Shown here piece after piece: positions 7,009 to 13,085 of a DNA stretch of 16,709 bases (its first letter is position 1; every line of letters starts with the position of its first letter). The translations under genes were made by a program, and so were the position numbers. The notes under the pieces were generated by a model. That model did not search any database and was not told where the DNA came from. It saw only the letters and a list, made by a program, of their open reading frames with translations. Source of the stretch: Candidatus Galligastranaerophilus gallistercoris (GTDB lineage Bacteria; Cyanobacteriota; Vampirovibrionia; Gastranaerophilales; Gastranaerophilaceae); NCBI GenBank assembly GCA_018710795.1, contig DVJH01000096.1:1-16709 (forward strand), in the 5' to 3' direction.

Positions 7009-8052
7009 TTATGCAAACTTTTGAAACGCTTGATATTCCGGTTTTTTAAGCGTGCTTAAAATCGGAGTTTTCATTGCATCGGCAGGTTTTGCCGCACGTT
7101 CGACATTGGTGCCAGGTTTATTTATGTGTTTGCTTTTTGTGAATTGTTCGTTAAATTTAGGAAGCCCAAACCCGAGGAAACCTGCAACCAATCCGAGAGA
7201 AACCGTTTCAAACCAGGCGGAGATATTTCTTGCATATTTTGTAAGCGGGTTTTTATCGCTGTTTAAAATGCCTTTGGTATCTTCAAGCGCTTCAATGCCT
7301 TCTTTTGCCGGCGAAAAGCCGACAAGCTGTGCGAGTCCCTCTGAAGCTTTCTTATTATCGGGGGTTATATCTTTAACGATTTGAATCATTTCTTCATTTG
7401 TTTTATCGGAAAAATCGTCCCCGAATATTTTTTTGGCTGCGTCTAAAAGCGGCGTTTCTTTCTTGGCGCCTTTATTAAAAGGATTTATTTTCGAGAAAAA
7501 GCCTTTGTTTTCTTCAATTGAAAACATCTTGGATAAATTACCGCCTTCGTTATCAACCATTGCCATCATATTGACAAGCTGGTCTTTATTTTTGATATTT
7601 GAATATCTTGCAAGAATTTCTTCCTTGCCTAACGCTTCAATGCCGTCATTTGCTTTGAAATACCCCTGAGCACGTTTTAATTTGCCTGCTTCTTTTCCTA
7701 TCATATCTTTTATCATGACAAGCCCGCTTCTTTTCTGAGCGGATGAGCACATGCCGGCTTTTAAGCCCTTCATTGCAAAAAGTATGGTTAAAATCGTAAT
7801 AACGTCTCTTGTGGCAATTTCTCTGAATTCATCGGGTTCTCTTGCCTGAAGAAGCCTCGGAATTAAAACAAACGTTGAAATCAGCATATAGTATGCGCCG
7901 CGGCCGGGGTTATAGCTTTCGCCTTCAACAAATTTATTAACACGTCTGAGTGCATTAGCAGCATTAAGGTCTTCGGATTTTTTGGAAATTATTTTTCCGC
8001 CGAGCGTTTTAACCGCATCAGATACGTTTGAGGTAATTTTATTTATCTGCAC
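7009..8052 (-). CDS. Hypothetical membrane protein, downstream member of a paralogous pair
   Basis: I do not recognise this 347-aa protein. Hydrophobic segments lie at about 52-68 (GAYYMLISTFVLIPRLL), 83-100 (DVITILTILFAMKGLKAG) and 280-297 (WFETVSLGLVAGFLGFGL). A soluble, charged region of about 180 residues separates the second and third. The tail after the last segment is basic. The start is GTG 8052, supported by GAGG six nt upstream; it overlaps the end of the upstream gene by 14 nt, so the two are co-transcribed and probably translationally coupled. Features shared with that neighbour: a PR..QA motif, [E][VI]AxR[ED]x[LI]T before a hydrophobic helix, and an [IL]PK[LF] end to the last membrane segment. 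It also has KGFFSKIN, resembling KGFFGKIN in the 4600 gene. No function is inferred. Confidence 0.8.
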   Translation of the reverse strand: MQINKITSNVSDAVKTLGGKIISKKSEDLNAANALRRVNKFVEGESYNPGRGAYYMLISTFVLIPRLLQAREPDEFREIATRDVITILTILFAMKGLKAGMCSSAQKRSGLVMIKDMIGKEAGKLKRAQGYFKANDGIEALGKEEILARYSNIKNKDQLVNMMAMVDNEGGNLSKMFSIEENKGFFSKINPFNKGAKKETPLLDAAKKIFGDDFSDKTNEEMIQIVKDITPDNKKASEGLAQLVGFSPAKEGIEALEDTKGILNSDKNPLTKYARNISAWFETVSLGLVAGFLGFGLPKFNEQFTKSKHINKPGTNVERAAKPADAMKTPILSTLKKPEYQAFQKFA

Positions 8053-9154
8053 GTACTACCTCGCCTTCTTTGTTTCTGAATGCGTCAGTTTCGGGGTTTG
8101 TTTTATGGAGCGTATAGAGTTTGGGTATATTCATCATAAATAAGCCCGTTAAGATAACCATAAGGACATTTGTCAAAAATTTGGAACCCACACGGCATTT
8201 TTTAAAGTTTTCCATAAAGCCGCCCGGTTCAAGGTTGGCTATTGAAACAGAACCGCTTTTCGGAACTTTTTTAATCATTGTTTTTTGAACATCGTTTCCG
8301 AAATTTGAAAAATCTTTAACAAGGGAAACCATTGAATTTTTGCCTTTGAGCGTTCCGTTAAGATCCGTTGTTACAAGGGACCCGAAATCGTCCGATACGG
8401 TTTTTTTGGCGTCTGTATAAAATCCGATTATTTCGTCAAATATCTGGTCTTTTGCTTTTATAACCGTGCCTTTTACACGACCCGAACCGTCCGTTGTTTT
8501 TTCCGTTATATTTTTATCAAAAAATTGTTTTAATACGCCTCTTTTCGGGGCATTGTCATAATCAATAAGCATACCGGCAAGTTTTTTTGCATTATCTGAA
8601 GGTTCCATGCCGTCTGTTAATTTTTCGTTCAGCGAAAGCGCAAACATCCTTTCATAAAATCTTTGTTTTACGCCTTTTGCCATATTAACGGGCTTTGATT
8701 TATCAAAATTTAACCCGGGATTATTTGAAGGGGTATTTTCAAGAACAATTTTCATCTGATCCGCAAAGGATTCAATGTTATCAAGAGGAACATCATTGGC
8801 GGAACCCGCATATTTCTTTGATAAAGCAAGCACAAACATCGGGATAATACACATGCTGGGACCCGTTAAAAATTCTCTTATCGCAACTTCCGCAGCTGCT
8901 TTATAGTTATTTTCGCCCGTTATATCCTTATTTCTCTGTAATGCCTGCCAGGTTCTGGGGAAATTTGTTCCCGTCATATCCTGAATCGTGAATGAAGCCG
9001 CAAAGCCGCCCCTTGCAACCGCATCCCAAAAATTAATCATCATATCACCCTTAAAAGACGGGTTATTTTGAGATTTATTTTGTGAAACTCCGCTTCTTGC
9101 CTTTTGGAAAGAATTGTTGTAACAGTTATAGTTTTGTATATTGTTAACCTTCAT
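8039..9154 (-). CDS. Hypothetical membrane protein with N-terminal NPSFKG segment, upstream member of the pair
   Basis: I do not recognise this 371-aa protein. Residues 1-36 are low-complexity, rich in Asn, Gln and Ser, and end in 'QNNPSFKG', a layout that looks like a sorting or surface tag rather than a cleaved signal peptide. Hydrophobic segments lie at about 44-60 (weak), 95-112 (FLTGPSMCIIPMFVLALS) and 326-343 (FLTNVLMVILTGLFMM), the last ending in IPKL. A soluble domain of about 210 residues lies between the second and third. The start ATG 9154 follows AAGAAGG closely. The downstream gene overlaps by 14 nt and looks like a diverged copy. The upstream gap carries two palindromes. It could be an envelope or intracellular-membrane protein; nothing indicates an enzyme. 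Confidence 0.8.
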   Translation of the reverse strand: MKVNNIQNYNCYNNSFQKARSGVSQNKSQNNPSFKGDMMINFWDAVARGGFAASFTIQDMTGTNFPRTWQALQRNKDITGENNYKAAAEVAIREFLTGPSMCIIPMFVLALSKKYAGSANDVPLDNIESFADQMKIVLENTPSNNPGLNFDKSKPVNMAKGVKQRFYERMFALSLNEKLTDGMEPSDNAKKLAGMLIDYDNAPKRGVLKQFFDKNITEKTTDGSGRVKGTVIKAKDQIFDEIIGFYTDAKKTVSDDFGSLVTTDLNGTLKGKNSMVSLVKDFSNFGNDVQKTMIKKVPKSGSVSIANLEPGGFMENFKKCRVGSKFLTNVLMVILTGLFMMNIPKLYTLHKTNPETDAFRNKEGEVVRADK

Positions 9155-9171
9155 AAACCTTCTTTGGCAAT

Positions 9172-9184
9172 TGATACAGTATCA
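9172..9184. promoter_or_regulatory. Palindrome upstream of the hypothetical membrane operon
   Basis: TGATACAGTATCA is a perfect inverted repeat with 6-bp arms around one base, 18-30 bp before the ATG at 9154. The 10-mer AATTGATACA that includes its left arm (9169-9178) recurs at 9255-9264. As RNA the loop would be too small for a strong hairpin, so a protein-binding operator is more likely. Inference from symmetry and position only. Confidence 0.4.
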
Positions 9185-9240
9185 GACAACTCATAAAAGA
9201 GCGGTGAAAAATTTAAATTGCTATTTATTTTGCACATTAT

Positions 9241-9256
9241 TTACAAAAGTTTGTAA
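9241..9256. promoter_or_regulatory. Second palindrome in the panD/hypothetical-operon gap
   Basis: TTACAAAAGTTTGTAA has perfect 7-bp arms around AG. It lies 12 bp beyond the panD stop and overlaps the start of the second AATTGATACA copy. It may be an operator for the minus-strand operon or part of a weak AT-rich terminator for panD; there is no GC core or clear U-tract. Confidence 0.35.
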
Positions 9257-9267
9257 TTGATACACTT

Positions 9268-9624
9268 TTAATCTATTGAAGATATTTTGTTATTTGAATC
9301 AACATGAACAACTTTCGGTTTAAACGTTTTTTGTTCTTGTTCATCTAAAAGCGCATAAGCAACAATAATAACGGTATCGCCTTTTTGCACTTTTCTTGCG
9401 GCAGCGCCGTTTAAACAAATCTGCCCCGAGTTTTCTTTTCCTTCAATAACGTATGTGTGAAATCTTTCGCCGTTATTTACGTTTAAAATATCGACTTTCT
9501 GGTTTACTTTAATTCCTGACGCTTCAAGCAATGTTTTATCTATAGTGATTGAACCGACATAATTAAGGTTTGCATCGGTTACCGTTGCCCTGTGGATTTT
9601 TGCGAATAAAAATTCCTGTAACAT
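9268..9624 (-). CDS. panD: Aspartate 1-decarboxylase (pyruvoyl enzyme) proenzyme
   Basis: PanD converts L-aspartate to beta-alanine for pantothenate and CoA synthesis. The 118-aa product has the self-cleavage site G24-S25 in 'NYVGSITID', which yields the pyruvoyl group. It also has K9 and H11 in 'AKIHRATVT', R54 and Y58 in 'GERFHTYVIEG', and N72 in 'LNGAAARKVQKGD'. All sit at the classic positions, which fixes the start at ATG 9624. A longer reading to 9663 would add 13 unrelated residues. No Shine-Dalgarno precedes the ATG. TTGAGT, 17 bp and TAAAAT end 10 nt upstream, so the leader would be only a few nt. No panB or panC is nearby. A tandem 10-bp repeat lies just upstream of the promoter. 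Confidence 0.95.
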   Translation of the reverse strand: MLQEFLFAKIHRATVTDANLNYVGSITIDKTLLEASGIKVNQKVDILNVNNGERFHTYVIEGKENSGQICLNGAAARKVQKGDTVIIVAYALLDEQEQKTFKPKVVHVDSNNKISSID

Positions 9625-9634
9625 AACGATTTGG

Positions 9635-9663
9635 ATTTTATACCAAATAAAAAAACAACTCAA
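9635..9663 (-). promoter_or_regulatory. Promoter of panD
   Basis: On the minus strand TTGAGT (9663-9658), a 17-bp spacer and TAAAAT (9640-9635) precede the panD ATG by 10 nt. Predicted transcription starts about 4 nt before the ATG, leaving no space for a Shine-Dalgarno. Confidence 0.55.
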
Positions 9664-9670
9664 TAGAAAT

Positions 9671-9690
9671 TATTAAGAAATATTAAGAAA
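9671..9690. repeat. Perfect tandem 10-bp direct repeat upstream of panD
   Basis: TATTAAGAAA occurs twice head to tail. Relative to panD it lies about 40-60 bp upstream of the predicted transcription start, reading TTTCTTAATA twice. One-helical-turn direct repeats at this place are typical for OmpR/PhoB-type regulators, giving CTTAAT-N4-CTTAAT; that reading is inference. Confidence 0.5.
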
Positions 9691-9743
9691 ATGATAAAAA
9701 ATTTGTTATTAAATTTACAATGCGTGGAATATAAAAAGTGTAG

Positions 9744-9772
9744 TTAAGATAATTAATCAAAAAGATTATATA
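9744..9772 (+). promoter_or_regulatory. Possible promoter of the candidate small RNA
   Basis: TTAAGA (9744-9749), a 17-bp spacer and TATATA (9767-9772) would start transcription near 9779. In DNA this AT-rich, such a match can arise by chance. Confidence 0.3.
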
Positions 9773-9778
9773 AAAAGT

Positions 9779-9841
9779 TTCTCTCTCTAATTCCTCTCTC
9801 TAATATGTGGTAAATTTGACCGGTTACACCGGTTTTTTTTT
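9779..9841 (+). ncRNA. Candidate small RNA with tandem CU-rich motif and terminator
   Basis: No protein gene lies on the plus strand between 9663 and 9871, yet a plus-oriented intrinsic terminator ends at 9841. The predicted transcript of about 60 nt carries CTCTCTCTAAT twice (9781-9791 and 9794-9804) in a region with no self-complementarity. An AU-rich linker follows, then the terminator hairpin. A short RNA with an exposed pyrimidine motif and a 3' terminator resembles the layout of antisense small RNAs such as cyanobacterial Yfr1, which pair with ribosome-binding sites; this is an analogy, not homology. The 5' end is uncertain. Confidence 0.45.
9819..9841 (+). terminator. Intrinsic terminator without a gene in front of it
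   Basis: ACCGG-TTACA-CCGGT forms a 5-bp GC-rich stem with a 5-nt loop, directly followed by nine T residues on the plus strand. On the minus strand the hairpin is not followed by T, so it cannot serve the gene at 9872. Confidence 0.65.
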
Positions 9842-9871
9842 GCGAAAAATTTAAAAATTTAAAAAAAGAAC

Positions 9872-10318
9872 TTATCCCGAAATAAATTCAAGATATCTCT
9901 CAAAAACTCTGTATCCGCCGTTTAATTCCGATAATTTGGCGGAAGATGTATTTGCAAGAAGATATTTAAGTTCTCTTACCCTGATTTCAAAAATCTCGTC
10001 CGCAAATTTTTTCGTATAATAATCGTCCGAATTGGACCAGTCCACAATAAGCATTAATTCTTCATACATTGTTTCGGATGAAGTATATTCAAGCGGTGAA
10101 AAATTAATCTCTTTAAGTTTATTGTATTCAACGTTTGTAACTTTCGGCTGGACAACGGTATAAGAGAATATTTTTCTTATCGTAATATAGTTATTTGCAA
10201 GGGATTTTTGAAAAAGAGAAACTTTAGACCTTAAAAACAGCCCCGACAAACTGATTTCATCAAGATAACTGCATTTATACTCTCTATTTGAAGCTTCTTT
10301 TAGCTCAAAACCCTGCAA
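9872..10318 (-). CDS. Hypothetical protein, 148 aa
   Basis: I do not recognise this protein. It is soluble, with no signal peptide or membrane segment. The N-terminal half looks mixed alpha/beta (SYLDEISLSGLFLRSKVSLF). The C-terminal half is probably helical and acidic, with aromatic residues (WSNSDDYYTKKFADEIFEI, ending RYLEFISG). The start is TTG 10318: no in-frame ATG or GTG lies between it and the upstream stop, and AAGGA sits 7 nt before it, so a TTG start with Shine-Dalgarno is well supported. An extended -10 box (TGGTAATAT) lies 39 nt upstream. It is a single gene, divergent from ndk, with the candidate small RNA beyond its 3' end. It may be lineage-specific. Confidence 0.75.
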   Translation of the reverse strand: MQGFELKEASNREYKCSYLDEISLSGLFLRSKVSLFQKSLANNYITIRKIFSYTVVQPKVTNVEYNKLKEINFSPLEYTSSETMYEELMLIVDWSNSDDYYTKKFADEIFEIRVRELKYLLANTSSAKLSELNGGYRVFERYLEFISG

Positions 10319-10357
10319 TTTTATATCCTTAAAACAATAATTTCCATGCCTGACAGC

Positions 10358-10366
10358 ATATTACCA
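10358..10366 (-). promoter_or_regulatory. Extended -10 promoter of the 148-aa gene
   Basis: On the minus strand this reads TGGTAATAT. It overlaps the perfect palindrome TACCATGGTA (10362-10371), which could be an operator or chance. The predicted leader is about 33 nt with AAGGA before the TTG start. Confidence 0.45.
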
Positions 10367-10410
10367 TGGTAGATAAATTCCGAAAAAAAATAAAGTATCT
10401 TTACAAAAAT

Positions 10411-10439
10411 TTTACAGGGAATTTTGTTAAATGTATAAT
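10411..10439 (+). promoter_or_regulatory. Promoter of ndk-tgt
   Basis: TTTACA (10411-10416), a 17-bp spacer and the consensus TATAAT (10434-10439). Transcription would start near 10446, giving a leader of about 20 nt that contains GGAG six nt before the ATG at 10466. Confidence 0.65.
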
Positions 10440-10465
10440 TAATCAGACATTTTATGGAGAATGCT

Positions 10466-10918
10466 ATGGAAAGAACATTTACGGCCCTGAAACCGGATGC
10501 GGTCAAAAGAGGTTTAATGGGCAAAATTATTGAAAGATTTGAGCAAAAAGGCTACAAAATAGTTGCCATGAAGATGATGAACGTTTCAAAAGAGCTTGCG
10601 GCAAAACATTATGAAGAACATTTGGGAAAACCCTTTTATAATGATTTAATCAACTATATTACATCGGGCCCCGTTGTTGCAATGGTTGTAGAAGGCGAAA
10701 ACGTAATTTTGGGCACAAGACACATCGTAGGAAAAACAAACCCCGATGAAGCCGATGTCGGTTCAATAAGAGCTGATTTTTGCATGACAAAAGAATATAA
10801 TTCAATCCATGCTTCAGATTCAATTGAAAGCGCAAAAAGAGAAATCTCTTTATGGTTTAGGGATGATGAAATCTGCGATAACTATAAAACATCTTTAGAA
10901 CTTTTAATGGGAGTATAG
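10466..10918 (+). CDS. ndk: Nucleoside diphosphate kinase
   Basis: Ndk balances nucleoside triphosphate pools by moving the gamma phosphate of ATP to other NDPs through a phosphohistidine. The 150-aa product has the family's N-terminal 'TFTALKPDAVKRGL' with the conserved Lys (K9). The active-site histidine is H115 in 'YNSIHASDSIESAKREI', where many enzymes have HGSDS. Length is typical. ATG 10466 is preferred over 10454 because GGAG (10456-10459) sits six nt before it, and MERTFTALKPDA aligns with the family. The tgt ATG follows the ndk stop with no gap (TAGATG), so the two form an operon and are probably translationally coupled. Confidence 0.97.
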   Translation: MERTFTALKPDAVKRGLMGKIIERFEQKGYKIVAMKMMNVSKELAAKHYEEHLGKPFYNDLINYITSGPVVAMVVEGENVILGTRHIVGKTNPDEADVGSIRADFCMTKEYNSIHASDSIESAKREISLWFRDDEICDNYKTSLELLMGV

Positions 10919-12052
10919 ATGCCTTTATATGACGGTTATTTTGACTTTAAAGTCATAAAAAAGGATGAAAAAACAAATGCAAGAGCGGGAGAGTTTTTAA
11001 CGCCCCACGGTGTTATAAAAACTCCCGTTTTTATGCCTGTCGGAACAAATTCCGCCGTTAAAATGCTCACCGGTCAAAATTTAATCGATGCGGGCGCACA
11101 GATAATTTTAAACAATTCATATCATATGTATTTAAGAGCGGGCTGCGAATTGATTAAAAAAGCGGGCGGGCTTCATAAATGGCAAAACTGGCATAAACCC
11201 ATATTAACCGATTCCGGAGGTTTTCAGGTTTTTTCGTTATCCAACTTAAGAAAAATAACCGAAGACGGCGTCAAATTTCAAGACCCCAAAAACGGTTCAT
11301 ATCACTTTATAACGCCCGAAAAATCCATGCAAATCCAAAACGATTTGGGGGCGGATATTATAATGGCATTTGATGAATGCGCACCGTATCCTTGCGACAA
11401 AACCCATGCAAAAGCGGCGCTCGATAAGACGACAAGATGGCTCAAAAGATGTTTTGACGCTCATAAAAATCCGAAACAGGCGTTATTTCCGATTGTGCAG
11501 GGTGCTTTTTTTGAAGATTTAAGACTTGAAGCGGTAGAAGAAGTTTCAAAATTCGATGCCGCAGGATATGCCATAGGAGGCGTGAGCGTCGGGGAGCCTG
11601 TTGAAATTAAAAATAAAATCACGGAATTAACCGCACCTCTGTTACCTTTTAATAAGCCCAGATATTTAATGGGAGTCGGGACTCCGATTGATTTATTATA
11701 CGGAATTAAAAACGGCGTTGATATGTTTGACTGCGTTCTTCCCACGAGAAATGCAAGACATGGCGCATTTTTTACCTATGAAGGCAATAAAATTATAAAA
11801 AACAAAGAATTTGAAGAAGATTTTGCGCCGCTTGATTCAAAATGCAGCTGCTATACTTGCAAAAATCATACAAGAGCTTACATAAGACATCTTTTTAAAG
11901 TGCAGGAATCAACCGCGGCAATTCTTTTAAGTATTCATAACGTTCATTTTCTCATTAATTTTGCGAACGAAATCAGAGAATCGATTATTGAAGGAACTTT
12001 TGAAGAGTTTTTTAATAAACACGTAAAATTACAAAACAAAGAAAAAAATTAA
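10919..12052 (+). CDS. tgt: tRNA-guanine transglycosylase
   Basis: Tgt exchanges G34 for the queuine precursor preQ1 in tRNAs for Asp, Asn, His and Tyr. The 377-aa protein has normal bacterial length. It carries D98 in 'LTDSGGFQVFSL' (general acid/base), D271 in 'MFDCVLPTRNARHG' (nucleophile) and the substrate loop 'GGVSVGEP'. The zinc site CxCxxCx25H is complete: C309, C311, C314, H340. The start abuts the ndk stop. No preQ1 synthesis gene is in the window, so precursor could be made elsewhere in the genome or salvaged. No terminator is visible before the next gene, whose own promoter begins 5 bp after the tgt stop. Confidence 0.97.
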   Translation: MPLYDGYFDFKVIKKDEKTNARAGEFLTPHGVIKTPVFMPVGTNSAVKMLTGQNLIDAGAQIILNNSYHMYLRAGCELIKKAGGLHKWQNWHKPILTDSGGFQVFSLSNLRKITEDGVKFQDPKNGSYHFITPEKSMQIQNDLGADIIMAFDECAPYPCDKTHAKAALDKTTRWLKRCFDAHKNPKQALFPIVQGAFFEDLRLEAVEEVSKFDAAGYAIGGVSVGEPVEIKNKITELTAPLLPFNKPRYLMGVGTPIDLLYGIKNGVDMFDCVLPTRNARHGAFFTYEGNKIIKNKEFEEDFAPLDSKCSCYTCKNHTRAYIRHLFKVQESTAAILLSIHNVHFLINFANEIRESIIEGTFEEFFNKHVKLQNKEKN

Positions 12053-12056
12053 AATA

Positions 12057-12086
12057 TTGGCGTTTTTTTAAAAAATGGAATAGAAT
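12057..12086 (+). promoter_or_regulatory. Promoter of the glycosyltransferase pair
   Basis: TTGGCG (12057-12062), an 18-bp spacer and TAGAAT (12081-12086), ending 6 nt before the ATG at 12093. No Shine-Dalgarno is present at normal distance, so the mRNA would be leaderless. Confidence 0.5.
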
Positions 12087-12092
12087 ATTAAA

Positions 12093-13085
12093 ATGCCTGA
12101 GATTTCAATCATAGTTCCCGTTTATAATACGGAAAAATATTTGAGTTTTTGTCTGGATTCGTTGATTTTGCAAACTTTCAAAGATTTTGAAGTAATTTGC
12201 GTTAATGACGGTTCAACGGATAACAGCGAAAAAATTTTAGAAAACTATTCAAAGTTTGACGATAGAATAAAATATATTAATATTGACAGCAAAAGTGCGG
12301 GCGGCGCAAGAAATGAAGGAGTAAGACAGGCAAAAGGAAAATATATTTCTTTTGTTGATTCGGATGATTTTATTTCACCTTTAGCTCTTGAAAATTTACA
12401 CGGCAATATATTAAAAGCGGATTGCGATTTTATATTTTGCAATGTTTTATGCATGTTTGAAGATACGGGAAAACATAAAATATGGAATCTCGGCACGCAA
12501 AACGGCAATTTTCAAAATGCGCTGAACATCAAAGGCGGAAAGGCTGCCGTAAAGGATATTTATGCCTGTATTACAAGCATTGTATGCGCAAGATTATACA
12601 AATATGATTTTATAAAAGACATACATTTTGAAGAAGGTACGATTTTTGAAGATATTCCTTATTCTGCGGAATGTTTTTTGAAGGCGCAAAAAATCGCATT
12701 CGATAAAAATCCTTATTATGTCTATAGAATAGGCAGAAATAATTCCGTTATGAATCAAAGAAATGAAAAATATAAAGATATTTTCAAAATGAGAGAAAAA
12801 CAGGAAGAATTATTCAAAAAATACAATAAATACGAAGAATTTAAAGAAGTTCTTCTGACAATTAAAATGGAAGAATTTTTAACCCGTGCAATAAGCGCAA
12901 AAACAGAAATTTCTCTTGAGATGTTTGAAATTATAAAAGAAAAATTCAGAGATTTTGATTATTCCGTGTTTAATTTAGAGAAAATTGAAAAAATAAAAAA
13001 TTTATATGACAAGATAATAAAAATGAGCGACAAAGAATTTTTAATCTACGCCGATAAAGTAAAGAAGGCGGGGCAAAATGGTTAA
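12093..13085 (+). CDS. Family 2 glycosyltransferase (first of two)
   Basis: The GT-A domain occupies about residues 1-230: 'ISIIVPVYNTEKYLSFCLDS', 'EVICVNDGSTDNS' (D39, nucleotide-sugar binding) and 'ISFVDSDDFIS' (DxD-type D89/D91, metal and UDP binding). 'TIFEDIPYSAECF' provides the acidic catalytic position. The remaining ~100 residues are helical and lysine-rich. There is no membrane segment, so it acts on the cytoplasmic face, probably adding a sugar to a lipid-linked or surface polysaccharide. Sugar donor and acceptor cannot be told. The next gene overlaps by 8 nt and is a paralogue with both motifs at identical positions, suggesting local duplication. It has its own likely promoter. Confidence 0.92.
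   Translation: MPEISIIVPVYNTEKYLSFCLDSLILQTFKDFEVICVNDGSTDNSEKILENYSKFDDRIKYINIDSKSAGGARNEGVRQAKGKYISFVDSDDFISPLALENLHGNILKADCDFIFCNVLCMFEDTGKHKIWNLGTQNGNFQNALNIKGGKAAVKDIYACITSIVCARLYKYDFIKDIHFEEGTIFEDIPYSAECFLKAQKIAFDKNPYYVYRIGRNNSVMNQRNEKYKDIFKMREKQEELFKKYNKYEEFKEVLLTIKMEEFLTRAISAKTEISLEMFEIIKEKFRDFDYSVFNLEKIEKIKNLYDKIIKMSDKEFLIYADKVKKAGQNG

Noticed and set aside
9625..9663. Longer panD reading with 13 extra residues
   Set aside because: G24-S25 numbering and family length fix the start at 9624; the extension overlaps the promoter.
9781..9804. CT repeats as a CRISPR or microsatellite
   Set aside because: There are only two 11-nt copies separated by 2 nt, with no spacers or cas genes. Better read as a motif in a candidate small RNA.
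10362..10371. TACCATGGTA palindrome as a definite operator
   Set aside because: A single 10-bp palindrome is expected by chance at this window length; mentioned only within the promoter entry.
10454..10465. Earlier ATG for ndk
   Set aside because: GGAG at 10456-10459 serves the ATG at 10466, and the Ndk family begins at MERTF; the earlier start adds residues with no counterpart.
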